A stretch of 64,000 nt of DNA from an uncultured Pelagibacteraceae bacterium (GTDB lineage Bacteria > Pseudomonadota > Alphaproteobacteria > Pelagibacterales > Pelagibacteraceae), in contig CABYVU010000001.1 in NCBI GenBank assembly GCA_902522525.1, positions 140,376 to 204,375 of the forward strand. The letters run 5' to 3'. Positions 51,957-60,369 of the stretch are shown here, piece by piece. The stretch's first letter is position 1, and the number at the start of each line of letters is the position of its first letter. A program made the translations under genes and the position numbers. The notes beneath the pieces were generated by a model, which was given only the letters and a program-made list of their open reading frames with translations, ran no database searches and was not told where the DNA came from.

Positions 51957-53108
51957 TTATCTTCGATATATAATTTTTGACTCGTCTAGATCATTTATAC
52001 TTTTACATCCCATCAAAATCATATTTCGTCTTATTTCATCATGCATATTTTGTAATAATCTCTCGACACCTTGCTGTCCGCCAGCACCTAAACTAAACAA
52101 GAATGCTTTTCCAAAACTACAAGCTGTCGCACCCGCGGCTAATGCTTTTAGAACATGCGTTCCTCTTCTTACTCCTCCATCTAAAATTACCTCTAATTTA
52201 TCTCCTACAGCATCTTTGATAGCCTTTACTTGATCAAATGGAGATCTTGACCCATCAAGTTGTCTTCCACCATGATTTGATATCATTATAGCGGTGCATC
52301 CAATATCTATTGCTCTTTTAGCATCTTCAACTGACATAACTCCTTTAAGTGCAATAGGACCGTTCCATTTCTTTATACAATACTCTGCATCTTCCCAATT
52401 CATAGCAGGATCGTATTGTTCATTTATATATCCCATAACAGATTGAGCAATATTAGTACCTTTCTCAACTTTATCCTTGAGATTAGCTAACTCAAATTTC
52501 TTATTCGTAAAATAATTAAACACCCACTGAGGTCTCATCGCAAAACTCATCAGACTATCTAAGGTGAATTTAGGTGGTGTGGTAAAACCTGTTCTATGAT
52601 CTCTTTCTCTATTCCCAGCAACAATTGTATCAACTGTAATACACATTCCGTTAAAGTTTGCTCTCTTACATCTATCAATTAAGTCATTTGTTATTGATTG
52701 ATCCTTATGAATATACAATTGGAAAATTTTTGGCCCACTTGAAAGATTTGAAATTTCTTCAATCGAAAAAGATGCCATGGTAGACATACTATAAATCGTT
52801 CCAAATTTTTCAGCAGCTCTAGCAGATGCTTTATCTCCATCCGGGTGATATAAACTTTGCATAGCTGTAGGTGACAGAAAAATTGGCATATCCATCTTTG
52901 TTCCAAAAACCTCTGTTTTTAAATCAGGTTCACCAACACTATTTAGGATATTTGGAATTAAATCACAGTCATTAAATGAATCAGTGTTTCTATTCATTGT
53001 AACTTCATCATCAGCTCCTCCATCTATATAATGGAATATAGGTGCTGGAAGTTTTTTCTTTGCTAACTTTCTAAAGTCATCAAAGTTATAGCAATTTTTT
53101 AAACTCAT
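51957..53108 (-). CDS. FMN-dependent L-2-hydroxyacid dehydrogenase (LldD family), copy 2
   Basis: This family oxidises L-lactate, glycolate or related L-2-hydroxyacids with FMN. The 383-aa product has the start FRKLAKKKLPAPIFHYIDGGADDE, FLSPTAMQSLYHPDGD, the histidine/arginine active site in SNHGGRQLDGSRSPFDQ, and GGVRRGTHVLKALAAGA. All catalytic positions I can place are present. It overlaps the upstream paralogue by 4 nt and is clearly homologous to it. The two differ at substrate-loop positions such as MQSLYHPDGD against LQRLFHYDGE. Confidence 0.92.
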   Translation of the reverse strand: MSLKNCYNFDDFRKLAKKKLPAPIFHYIDGGADDEVTMNRNTDSFNDCDLIPNILNSVGEPDLKTEVFGTKMDMPIFLSPTAMQSLYHPDGDKASARAAEKFGTIYSMSTMASFSIEEISNLSSGPKIFQLYIHKDQSITNDLIDRCKRANFNGMCITVDTIVAGNRERDHRTGFTTPPKFTLDSLMSFAMRPQWVFNYFTNKKFELANLKDKVEKGTNIAQSVMGYINEQYDPAMNWEDAEYCIKKWNGPIALKGVMSVEDAKRAIDIGCTAIMISNHGGRQLDGSRSPFDQVKAIKDAVGDKLEVILDGGVRRGTHVLKALAAGATACSFGKAFLFSLGAGGQQGVERLLQNMHDEIRRNMILMGCKSINDLDESKIIYRR

Positions 53109-54259
53109 TGTCCTCTAAATCTTAAATTACCTCTATTTAGATCACTAATTTTTGTACAACCCATTAATTTCATATCACGTTGCAATTCAGTTTTATATTG
53201 ATTTAGTGCTCTCTCTACACCTGCTTGGCCTGCAGCAGCTAGGGCGTATAAATAAAGCCTACCGCCTGAACATGCTTTAGCACCAAGTGATAACGCTTTA
53301 AGCATATGAGTTCCTCTATGAATTCCTCCTTCACAAATAACATCAAGTTTATCTCCAACAGCATCAACTATTTCTGCTAATTGATCAAATGGAGATCTGG
53401 AACCGTCTAGCTGTCTTCCACCATGATTGGAAACCATTATACCGGTACATCCAATATCTACCGCTCTTTTTGCATCTTCAACACTCATTATGCCTTTAAG
53501 AGCAAAATGACCTCCCCATTTAGAACAAAGATTTTCAGCATCTTTCCAATTCATTGATTGATCTAACATCGTAGAAAAATAACTTCCAATTGAGGAATTA
53601 GTACTGGTACCCTCTTTAACAAAATCTTGAAGATGTGGTAATTCAAACTTACCTTTTGTTAAATAATTTATTCCCCACATTGGCTTAGTAGCAAAACTAA
53701 ATAAACTTGATAAAGTTAATTTTGGAGGTGATGTAAAGCCAGTTCTTAAATCTCTCTCCCTATTTCCACCAGTAATAGTATCTACTGTTAATGCCATAAC
53801 ATCAAACTTTGCTGCTTTAGCCCTTTCTAGACAAGAGTCATTAAGACCTCTGTCTTTATGAAAATAAAATTGAAACATTTTAGGTGTATCAATCATAGAA
53901 GATATTTCTTCAACACTCACAGTTGCTAAAGCTGAAACACCAAACATTGTATTAAATTTTTTTGCTGCTTTTCCTACCGCTCTTTCTCCATCATAATGAA
54001 AAAGTCGTTGTAAGGCTGTTGGTGCTAGGTAAAAAGGTAAGTCCAATTTTTTTCCAAATATTGTTGTTGAAAGGTCAACATTTTCTACTCCTCTTAAAAC
54101 ATTCGGAACCAAATCAACATCATCAAAAGCACTTGTGTTTCTAGCATATGTTATCTCATCATCTGCTGCACCATCTATGTAGTGGAATATTGGAGAAGGT
54201 AATTTTTTTTTGGCCAATTTTCTAAAATCACTAAAATTGTGACAATCTTTTAAATTCAT
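53105..54259 (-). CDS. FMN-dependent L-2-hydroxyacid dehydrogenase (LldD family), copy 1
   Basis: The 384-aa paralogue of the following gene, with the same architecture: FRKLAKKKLPSPIFHYIDGAADDE, YLAPTALQRLFHYDGE, SNHGGRQLDGSRSPFDQ and GGIHRGTHMLKALSLGAKA. The FMN-binding lysine/histidine set is kept. The C-terminal GG-loop differs (SGGRLYLYALAAAGQAG against FGKAFLFSLGAGGQQG), which suggests distinct substrates rather than simple redundancy. The gene ends 4 nt inside copy 2. It starts 9 nt after the PagL-like gene. Confidence 0.92.
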   Translation of the reverse strand: MNLKDCHNFSDFRKLAKKKLPSPIFHYIDGAADDEITYARNTSAFDDVDLVPNVLRGVENVDLSTTIFGKKLDLPFYLAPTALQRLFHYDGERAVGKAAKKFNTMFGVSALATVSVEEISSMIDTPKMFQFYFHKDRGLNDSCLERAKAAKFDVMALTVDTITGGNRERDLRTGFTSPPKLTLSSLFSFATKPMWGINYLTKGKFELPHLQDFVKEGTSTNSSIGSYFSTMLDQSMNWKDAENLCSKWGGHFALKGIMSVEDAKRAVDIGCTGIMVSNHGGRQLDGSRSPFDQLAEIVDAVGDKLDVICEGGIHRGTHMLKALSLGAKACSGGRLYLYALAAAGQAGVERALNQYKTELQRDMKLMGCTKISDLNRGNLRFRGQ

Positions 54260-54268
54260 ATCCTTAAA

Positions 54269-54769
54269 TTAAAATTTTTTTATATAATTAAACATATAAC
54301 TATTTGCCCCAGGATTATTCTCTCCTAGATCAGCATTAGAAATATGATTATAAGAGAAACCTATTTCACTTTTTTTACTAATATTGTAGGAAATTTGAAT
54401 TTCAGTTTTGAACTCGAGAACATGTCGAAGATCTTTTCCATTTCCTTTATCATATAAGCCAGGAGTAAAACTTGGTGTTACATTAAAGGAACCATTACGA
54501 TAAGTGGTTTGAAAACCTGTATAAATATATTTGGAATTATCTACTGTAATAAAAAAACCAGTAACTGGGTAAAGATTGCCTAAAAAGCTATCATAATGAA
54601 AATTTAGATTTATGTATTGTACTCCATACAGAGTGGATTTAGCACCTTCATCACTAAAATCAAAAGTACCAGTATATAAGCTCCATTTGTTACTAGAGTT
54701 TTTGTCATCCGCGTTTACAGAGCTAAACAAAAGAGTAAAAATAATTATAATTTTTAAATATAATTGCAT
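54269..54769 (-). CDS. PagL-like acyloxyacyl hydrolase family outer-membrane protein
   Basis: PagL removes the 3-O acyl chain from lipid A in the outer membrane. The 166-aa product has a signal peptide (LYLKIIIIFTLLFSSVNADD), alternating beta-strand composition, a terminal Phe, and the family motif SYNHISNADLGENNPGAN with His at about 142 and Ser at about 144, matching the His/Ser pair of PagL. The position of the third catalytic residue, Glu in PagL (14 after the His), appears to be Asn here, so the enzyme may be inactive or use another acid. It sits between the LldD pair and the ccm operon. Confidence 0.75.
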   Translation of the reverse strand: MQLYLKIIIIFTLLFSSVNADDKNSSNKWSLYTGTFDFSDEGAKSTLYGVQYINLNFHYDSFLGNLYPVTGFFITVDNSKYIYTGFQTTYRNGSFNVTPSFTPGLYDKGNGKDLRHVLEFKTEIQISYNISKKSEIGFSYNHISNADLGENNPGANSYMFNYIKKF

Positions 54770-54783
54770 AATTAATTTGTTGT

Positions 54784-55146
54784 TTACTTTATAGATAGTT
54801 TTCTAATAATTAAAATAGCTCCAAAAACAAACAAAATCAAAGGTAAAAACCATAGTAAAAAAGTATTTTTACTAACTTCTGGATCATAAACGATCCACTC
54901 ACCATATTTACTTTTTAGAAATTTATATATTTGTTCATCATTTTTACCTTCATCAATTTTACTTTGTATTAAAATTTTCATACTTAAAGCAAAATCAGAT
55001 TGAGAATCATAAACTGATTGTCCTTGACAAATTAAGCATCTTAGATTTTTGGAAATTTGGTCAACTTTTTCAGAGTTAGATCCATAAGAAAGATTAAAAA
55101 AACTGATTATGTAAAATATTGTAATTACTAAAATTTTAATTTTCAT
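54784..55146 (-). CDS. ccmH: Cytochrome c maturation protein CcmH
   Basis: CcmH reduces or holds the apocytochrome CXXCH cysteines for heme attachment. The 120-aa product has a signal peptide, the redox motif LRCLICQGQSVYDSQSDFA, then EQIYKFLKSKYGEWIVYDP, and a C-terminal membrane helix. It is the short alphaproteobacterial form without the CcmI-like TPR domain, and no ccmI gene follows. Overlaps ccmG by 11 nt. Confidence 0.94.
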   Translation of the reverse strand: MKIKILVITIFYIISFFNLSYGSNSEKVDQISKNLRCLICQGQSVYDSQSDFALSMKILIQSKIDEGKNDEQIYKFLKSKYGEWIVYDPEVSKNTFLLWFLPLILFVFGAILIIRKLSIK

Positions 55147-55669
55147 TATTTATTATATTTTTAATTTCAGTGAGTTTTTCATTATTTATTGGACCTATAT
55201 ATTTTTTTAAAATAATTTTAGACTGGTTATTAATAAGAATTGTTTCAGGGACACCATATGCACCTAGCTCAATTGAATTTACTCCAGATGGATCAACTAC
55301 AATTTTAGAATAAGGATTACCCAATTCTTTAATAAATTTTTTTGCATTAATTTCACTGTCTTTGTAATTGATTCCAATCATATTTAATTTATCCAATGAT
55401 TTGAGGTTTAATAGAAAAGAATGCTCATCCCTACAAGGAAGACACCATGAAGCCCAAATATTTATTATTGAAAAATCTTTATCATTTAGTAATTCATATA
55501 ATGTTGTCTCCTCATCAGAGTAAAGAAACTTTGCTTTGAAATTAAAATCAATTTTACTTGAATTTAAGTTTGGAGAATAAATATTTGTTTTATTTAGACC
55601 TTTAAGAAGAATAAAAAAACTTACAATAACTAAGAAAACTACTGCTATTAACTTAATATTTTTAACCAT
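55136..55669 (-). CDS. ccmG: Cytochrome c maturation thiol:disulfide protein CcmG (DsbE)
   Basis: A membrane-tethered thioredoxin-like protein that reduces apocytochrome c or CcmH. The 177-aa product has one N-terminal helix (residues 6-24), the active site NIWASWCLPCRDEH, the acidic central residues and the cis-proline in GVPETILIN. It overlaps ccmF by 8 nt and ccmH by 11 nt. Confidence 0.94.
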   Translation of the reverse strand: MVKNIKLIAVVFLVIVSFFILLKGLNKTNIYSPNLNSSKIDFNFKAKFLYSDEETTLYELLNDKDFSIINIWASWCLPCRDEHSFLLNLKSLDKLNMIGINYKDSEINAKKFIKELGNPYSKIVVDPSGVNSIELGAYGVPETILINNQSKIILKKYIGPINNEKLTEIKNIINNEN

Positions 55670-57533
55670 TTTTTTTTACAATGCTTAAAATGCCTCCAAA
55701 TGAAATTAATATTATTGATATCCAAATCCATACCATAAACGGTTTTATCTGATATCTAACATTATAAAATCCATCATTCTTTAATATATTAAATACTAAA
55801 AAATTATCTGAGTATAATGTTGTTTCAATATCTGCTTCACTAGTTATTGTCTGTGGCTGATCATAAACTCTAATTTCTGGTTTTAAATTAATCGAATTAT
55901 TTTTATCTGTAATTTTAAAATTTGCTTCTAAAGACTGATAGTTTTTACTTTGGTTAATTTGGAGACTTTCAAATTTGATTGTTTTGTTTAAAAATTTTCT
56001 TTCATCACCAATCTTCATGTTAGATGAATATTCTTTAGCAAGAACACCATTGATTAAGACACTTAAAATAAACAAACTAAAACCAAAATGAGATATCTTT
56101 TGCGATAAATTTGTTTTTTTTACTGAAAAATCTTTAATAGTAATAAAAAAAAGAAAAAAGCTTGCTATAAAAAGAGGTAGTGAAAATAGATATGAAATTC
56201 CAACTTTTTTTAAAAAAATGTAAGAAACTATTATTGATAAAATAAAAAACAAAAGTTGCTGCAGATTAATTTTATTTATTTTATCTTTTAACCAATTCAG
56301 ATTTGGCCCAATTGCCATAAAAATTAAAAAAGGAATCATAAATGGTACAATTAACTTATGATAAAAAGGCGGACCAACTGAAATTTTTTCATTGTTAATT
56401 ACTTCTAAAAATATTGGATATACAGTACCAATTAAGACAACTGATAAAAAAAACATCATAAACAAGTTATTGACTAGAACAGCTGTTTCTTTACTAACAA
56501 TATAAGTTTTTATGAAATTGTTTTTGATTTTATTTTGATAAAAAAAATAAATAAAAATGGATAAGGAAATTAATATAAATAAAAAGCAAAGAATAAAAAC
56601 TCCCCTTGATGGATCGTTTGCAAAAGTATGAATTGAATTTAAAATTCCAGATCTGACTAGAAATGTTCCACTCATACTTAATGAAAAAGTTGTAATTGAT
56701 AAAATTACTGCCCAAGAATGAAATATTTCTCTTTTTTCTAGAATCAAAATAGTATGAAATAAAGCTGTTAAACAAAACCATGGCATAAGAGACACATTTT
56801 CAACCGGATCCCAAAACCAAAAACCTCCCCATCCTAATTCATAATAAGCCCATATAGATCCTAATAAAATTCCAATAGATAAAAAAATCCATGAAACTAG
56901 TACCCAATTCTTTATATGCTTAGCCCAGGTTTTATTTACTGAACCAGATACTAAGGCTGCGAGTGAAGAAGAAAAAATTATAGAAGTTCCAACATATCCT
57001 AAATACAAAATTGGTGGGTGAATTGCTAATGCAGGATCTTGAAGTATTGGATTTAATCCAGTTCCTTCGTTTGGAATTGGATATAAATTCATAAATGGAT
57101 TCGATGTAAAAAGAATGAATAATAAAAATCCTAAAATTATTATTTGCTGAAAAAATAAAGTTAAAATTCTATATTTACTTGAAAGATTTTTTGAAGTTAT
57201 TATAAAAATAAATAAAAAAATTGATAGTACTAACAACCAAAGAAGTAAACTTCCCTCATGGTTTCCCCATGTTCCTGAAATTTTATAGAATAAAGGTTTA
57301 GAGGTGTGAGAATTATTATAGACTGTCTCATTACTAAAATCTGAGATTATAAAAGCTATTATAAGAGCAATGAAACTTACTATAATCATTAATGATTGAA
57401 TAGAAAGTAGTGAAAAAATTCTTCCACTAACATTTATATTATTCTTATTTAATAATATTGGATATTGAATGATTATTAAAATTGACGACAGTAAAGCAAT
57501 ATAAAGTGAATAATTTCCAATTTGGTTTAGCAT
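55662..57533 (-). CDS. ccmF: Cytochrome c heme lyase CcmF
   Basis: CcmF ligates heme to apocytochrome c in the inner membrane. The 623-aa product has about 14-15 helices and the periplasmic tryptophan-rich WWD motif in GWGGFWFWDPVENVSLMPW, with KISGTWGNHEGSLLLW and HPPILYLGYVG, which carry conserved histidines. Full length. Overlaps ccmE by one base. Confidence 0.95.
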   Translation of the reverse strand: MLNQIGNYSLYIALLSSILIIIQYPILLNKNNINVSGRIFSLLSIQSLMIIVSFIALIIAFIISDFSNETVYNNSHTSKPLFYKISGTWGNHEGSLLLWLLVLSIFLFIFIITSKNLSSKYRILTLFFQQIIILGFLLFILFTSNPFMNLYPIPNEGTGLNPILQDPALAIHPPILYLGYVGTSIIFSSSLAALVSGSVNKTWAKHIKNWVLVSWIFLSIGILLGSIWAYYELGWGGFWFWDPVENVSLMPWFCLTALFHTILILEKREIFHSWAVILSITTFSLSMSGTFLVRSGILNSIHTFANDPSRGVFILCFLFILISLSIFIYFFYQNKIKNNFIKTYIVSKETAVLVNNLFMMFFLSVVLIGTVYPIFLEVINNEKISVGPPFYHKLIVPFMIPFLIFMAIGPNLNWLKDKINKINLQQLLFFILSIIVSYIFLKKVGISYLFSLPLFIASFFLFFITIKDFSVKKTNLSQKISHFGFSLFILSVLINGVLAKEYSSNMKIGDERKFLNKTIKFESLQINQSKNYQSLEANFKITDKNNSINLKPEIRVYDQPQTITSEADIETTLYSDNFLVFNILKNDGFYNVRYQIKPFMVWIWISIILISFGGILSIVKKNG

Positions 57534-57955
57534 TAATTACTCTCTTTTATTGCCTCTTCCACTTCGGGTGGCATGTAATTTTCATCGTGTTTTGCTAAAA
57601 TTTTAACAGCAGTTAAAAAATTACGATCTTTTAAAAAACCTTCGGCTACAACTCCTTTTCCCTCCTCAAATAAATTCGGAACGGAGCCGCTATAATTAAC
57701 GATTAATTCATTTTTAAAGTCAGTGATCACAAAGTTAACTTCTGACTGATTAACATTAATTGATTTTTCTTTAACCATACCACCAACTCTTATTTTTTTT
57801 GATGTCAGCTCTGTTAAATTTTTTATTTCAGTAGGTGATATAAAATAAACAACATTTTCCTCAAGAGATTTAAAAACTAAAAAAATAATTAAGACTAACG
57901 AAAAGAATATAGATAATATAAAGATGGCTCTTAGTTTAACTTTTTTACCATACAT
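57533..57955 (-). CDS. ccmE: Heme chaperone CcmE
   Basis: CcmE carries heme through a covalent histidine bond and hands it to CcmF. The 140-aa product has one N-terminal anchor helix, an OB-fold with [11 protein letters not shown] and [30 protein letters not shown]. The heme-binding His is in [10 protein letters not shown] at about residue 127, with the conserved Tyr four residues later. Follows ccmD after 11 nt. Confidence 0.95.
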   Translation of the reverse strand: MYGKKVKLRAIFILSIFFSLVLIIFLVFKSLEENVVYFISPTEIKNLTELTSKKIRVGGMVKEKSINVNQSEVNFVITDFKNELIVNYSGSVPNLFEEGKGVVAEGFLKDRNFLTAVKILAKHDENYMPPEVEEAIKESN

Positions 57956-57966
57956 GAAAATAAAAG

Positions 57967-58200
57967 TTAAATTTTAGATGCAGATGAAGTAGCTAGTATT
58001 TCTTTATATGTCTCTTGTTTTTTTGCTATTTCAATTTTATCAGTATCTAAATTTTCAAAACGAACCCTAAATTTCTTTTGCTCTTTAACTAGTTGAAGTT
58101 TGATTACTGAATATAAAATACAGAAACAAGAAAGAGTAAATGCAAAAGAAGACCATACATAGAGACCATATCCATTCATGTATAAAACTTCGTTAATCAT
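57967..58200 (-). CDS. ccmD: Heme exporter accessory protein CcmD
   Basis: A 77-aa single-helix protein between ccmC and ccm[21 protein letters not shown] is the typical CcmD helix start. CcmD helps release holo-CcmE from CcmABC. The ATG at 58200 overlaps the ccmC stop by 4 nt. A second ATG at 58179 (MNGYGLYVW) gives a 70-aa protein closer to other CcmD starts. The cytoplasmic tail is rich in Lys and Glu. Confidence 0.85.
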   Translation of the reverse strand: MINEVLYMNGYGLYVWSSFAFTLSCFCILYSVIKLQLVKEQKKFRVRFENLDTDKIEIAKKQETYKEILATSSASKI

Positions 58201-58904
58201 AATCTATCTAATCCTTTATTTTTTATTTTTATCAGTTCTGTATTATATTTCATCAAAAATATCAAAAGCGAAAAAAGTGCAAATGCCGCAGTCATTATGC
58301 CTAAAGGTATCAACATAGAAGCATGAATAGAAGTTTCTGTAAAAATATTTACTGAAGAAGGTTGGTGCAATGTTGACCACCATTCAACAGAAAATTTGAT
58401 TATTGGGACATTTATTAAACCTATTATTGCTATGTACGAACTAATCTTTACAGCTTTTTCCTCATTGTCAGTTACCCTCCAACTTAGAAGAAACATTAAA
58501 TAGAAAAAAGCAAGTAATAACATTGATGTTATTCTTGCATCCCATGCCCACCAGGTTCCCCAAGTAGGTTTACCCCAGATAGAACCTGTAACCAAAGCAA
58601 TAACGTTAAAAACAAAACCAGATGGTGCTAAGCTTTTTGTTATTAAAGAAAGATTCTTATTTTTAAAAACTAAAATACCAAATGACAAAACAGCAATTAA
58701 AGAAAAAATTCCAAGAGAAATCCAAGCTGCTGGGACATGTACATACATAATTCTCACTGAATCGCTTTGTTTATAGTCTTCAGGAGAAAGTATTAATGCC
58801 TCAACAAGACCAATACTTATAATTACTAAAAAAATAATAAATACATACTTTTGTGTTTTATTTATTATTTTTAATAAGTTGTTTGGTTTTAAATACTTAA
58901 ACAT
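58197..58904 (-). CDS. ccmC: Heme transporter/handling protein CcmC
   Basis: CcmC loads heme onto CcmE. The 235-aa product has six helices and the WWD domain in WGKPTWGTWWAWDARITSML, with conserved histidines in YVHVPAAW and WWSTLHQPSSV. It is the first gene of ccmCDEFGH here. The ABC transporter genes ccmA and ccmB, normally just upstream, are not present. The 182 nt upstream hold an unassigned inverted repeat instead. Confidence 0.95.
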   Translation of the reverse strand: MFKYLKPNNLLKIINKTQKYVFIIFLVIISIGLVEALILSPEDYKQSDSVRIMYVHVPAAWISLGIFSLIAVLSFGILVFKNKNLSLITKSLAPSGFVFNVIALVTGSIWGKPTWGTWWAWDARITSMLLLAFFYLMFLLSWRVTDNEEKAVKISSYIAIIGLINVPIIKFSVEWWSTLHQPSSVNIFTETSIHASMLIPLGIMTAAFALFSLLIFLMKYNTELIKIKNKGLDRL

Positions 58905-58960
58905 TTTCTATTATCTATAACACAAATTTAAATTATGAAAATTTTTCTGGTGGGTTATTC

Positions 58961-59014
58961 TGACCAAGAACACAGGGGGAGATAAAATAAATGGGATTAA
59001 AGCATCCTTGGTCA
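58961..59014. other. Unassigned GC-rich inverted repeat upstream of ccmC
   Basis: The 182-nt gap between hspQ and ccmC holds TGACCAAG at 58961-58968 and its exact complement CTTGGTCA at 59007-59014. They enclose a purine-rich segment (CACAGGGGGAGAT on the plus strand). The stretch from 58948 to 59013 is clearly richer in G and C than its surroundings. Directly next to it, 59016-59030 is an odd-length palindrome (AATATAATTTATATT). There is no U-run to make a terminator on either strand. It may be a leader RNA of ccmC, a small RNA, or an operator. I recognise no known family. Confidence 0.45.
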
Positions 59015-59086
59015 AAATATAATTTATATTAGACATAATCTATGACGAAGGTTTGCACGAAATGTGTTTAAATAATGTAAATTAGC

Positions 59087-59407
59087 TTAATTAGAAGGCT
59101 TAAAGTAACCGGAGCCTTTTTTCCCTGAGAATATCTCATTGATTAGAGGGTGTTTAATTGGTTCATCAGAGTCATCCACTAATAAATTTTGCTCAGAAAC
59201 GTATGCTTCGTAAGTGATTTCGTCATTTTCTGCTAACAAATGATAAAATGGTTGATCTTTTCTAGGTCTTACGTTTTTTGGTATAGATTGATACCACTCC
59301 TCAGAATTATTAAACTCAAAATCAACATCATAAATTACACCTCTAAAATCGAAGTGTTTGTGTTTTACAACATCTCCTATTGAGAATTTTCCTTTTTGAA
59401 TAGTCAC
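59087..59407 (-). CDS. hspQ: Heat shock protein HspQ (YccV-like)
   Basis: HspQ is a small protein with a hemimethylated-DNA-binding-type beta fold. In enterics it binds Lon and shifts its substrate choice. The 106-aa product has KFSIGDVVKHKHFDFRGVIYDVD, then QPFYHLLAENDEITYEAYVSEQNL, both diagnostic. A function in SAR11 is not established. Divergent from yciB over 44 nt. Confidence 0.92.
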   Translation of the reverse strand: MTIQKGKFSIGDVVKHKHFDFRGVIYDVDFEFNNSEEWYQSIPKNVRPRKDQPFYHLLAENDEITYEAYVSEQNLLVDDSDEPIKHPLINEIFSGKKGSGYFKPSN

Positions 59408-59451
59408 ACAATAAATATGGATATTTAAAAATAAAAATCAATAAAAAAAAT

Positions 59452-60036
59452 ATGATTGTTTTATTATTCTGCTATTATGTAGCAGTGAATAAATCTGTTT
59501 TAAAATTTGTTACTGATTTAGGGCCTTTGGTAATATTTTTTTATTTTTATTACAATAATGATAAAAACTTAATTGTTGCAATACCTCCACTTATAGTTGC
59601 AACAATAATAGCAGTTTTAATTATGTGGATTGTTGAAAAAACAATTCCAAAGGTACCATTAATAAGTGGAATATTAATTACATTATTTGGTGGTTTAACA
59701 ATTTATTTTGATGATCCTATATTTATTTACATGAAGCCAACAATTATAAATATATTGTTTGGTCTTGCATTAATGTTTGGTAAATACTTTACAAATGAAC
59801 CAGTTTTAAAAAAATTACTTGGAAAATCTATGCCTTTAAGTGATGAAGGATGGGAGATTTTAAATAAAAGATGGACATACTTCTTTTTTGGACTAGCCGT
59901 ATTGAATGAAATAATTTGGAGAACTCAATCAGAAGAATTTTGGGTTAATTTTAAAGTTTGGGGAATGTTACCAATAACATTTATTTTTACAGCATTTCAA
60001 ATTGGTTTAATAAATAAATATAAATTAAATGAGTAG
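59452..60036 (+). CDS. yciB: Inner membrane septation-type protein YciB (IspZ/IspA)
   Basis: A five-helix inner membrane protein associated with envelope spanning and septation. Core signatures are KFVTDLGPLVIFFYFYY, PKVPLISGILITLFGGLTIYF, KPTIINILFGLALMFG and LNKRWTYFFFGLAVLNEIIWR. The first 11 residues from the ATG (hydrophobic, unlike relatives) may not be translated. A GTG at 59485 would give a start VNKSVLKFV, closer to the family. Overlaps the next gene by 8 nt. Confidence 0.92.
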   Translation: MIVLLFCYYVAVNKSVLKFVTDLGPLVIFFYFYYNNDKNLIVAIPPLIVATIIAVLIMWIVEKTIPKVPLISGILITLFGGLTIYFDDPIFIYMKPTIINILFGLALMFGKYFTNEPVLKKLLGKSMPLSDEGWEILNKRWTYFFFGLAVLNEIIWRTQSEEFWVNFKVWGMLPITFIFTAFQIGLINKYKLNE

Positions 60037-60367
60037 AAATTTAAAACTAGTAGTAAATAACGATCAGAAAGAAGAAAACCAAAAATATTTTTTTAAAAAA
60101 GAAGAGTTAAAAATTATTTTAAATTTGTATGCTAAAATGGTTTCAAACGGCTCCTGGAAAGATTATGGCCTTACAATTTCATCAAAACAAGTAAGTTTTA
60201 GTGTTTTTAAAAATGCAGCTGAAAATGCAAAATATAAAATATGTAAAAATTTCAAACCATCAAACAAAAACCTTAAATATCTAATTACGGATACTAATGG
60301 TAAAATTTTAAAAAATTCTTTTGAACTAAAAATACTATTAAGAGACACGAATTGGAAAAAATTTTAA
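60029..60367 (+). CDS. DUF2794 domain protein
   Basis: A 112-aa soluble protein matching the alphaproteobacterial DUF2794 family: FFKKEELKIILNLYAKMVSNGSWKDYGL followed by VSFSVFKNAAENAKYKICK. Function unknown. It overlaps yciB by 8 nt, a pairing that may be functional. It converges with the PrcB-like gene with a 2-nt gap. Confidence 0.82.
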   Translation: MSRNLKLVVNNDQKEENQKYFFKKEELKIILNLYAKMVSNGSWKDYGLTISSKQVSFSVFKNAAENAKYKICKNFKPSNKNLKYLITDTNGKILKNSFELKILLRDTNWKKF

Positions 60368-60369
60368 AA

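Noticed and set aside
58935-59033. Two tiny plus-strand frames (16 and 13 codons) in the ccmC upstream gap
   Set aside because: No ribosome site, no similarity to known leader peptides, and they overlap the inverted repeat, which is a better explanation of base composition.
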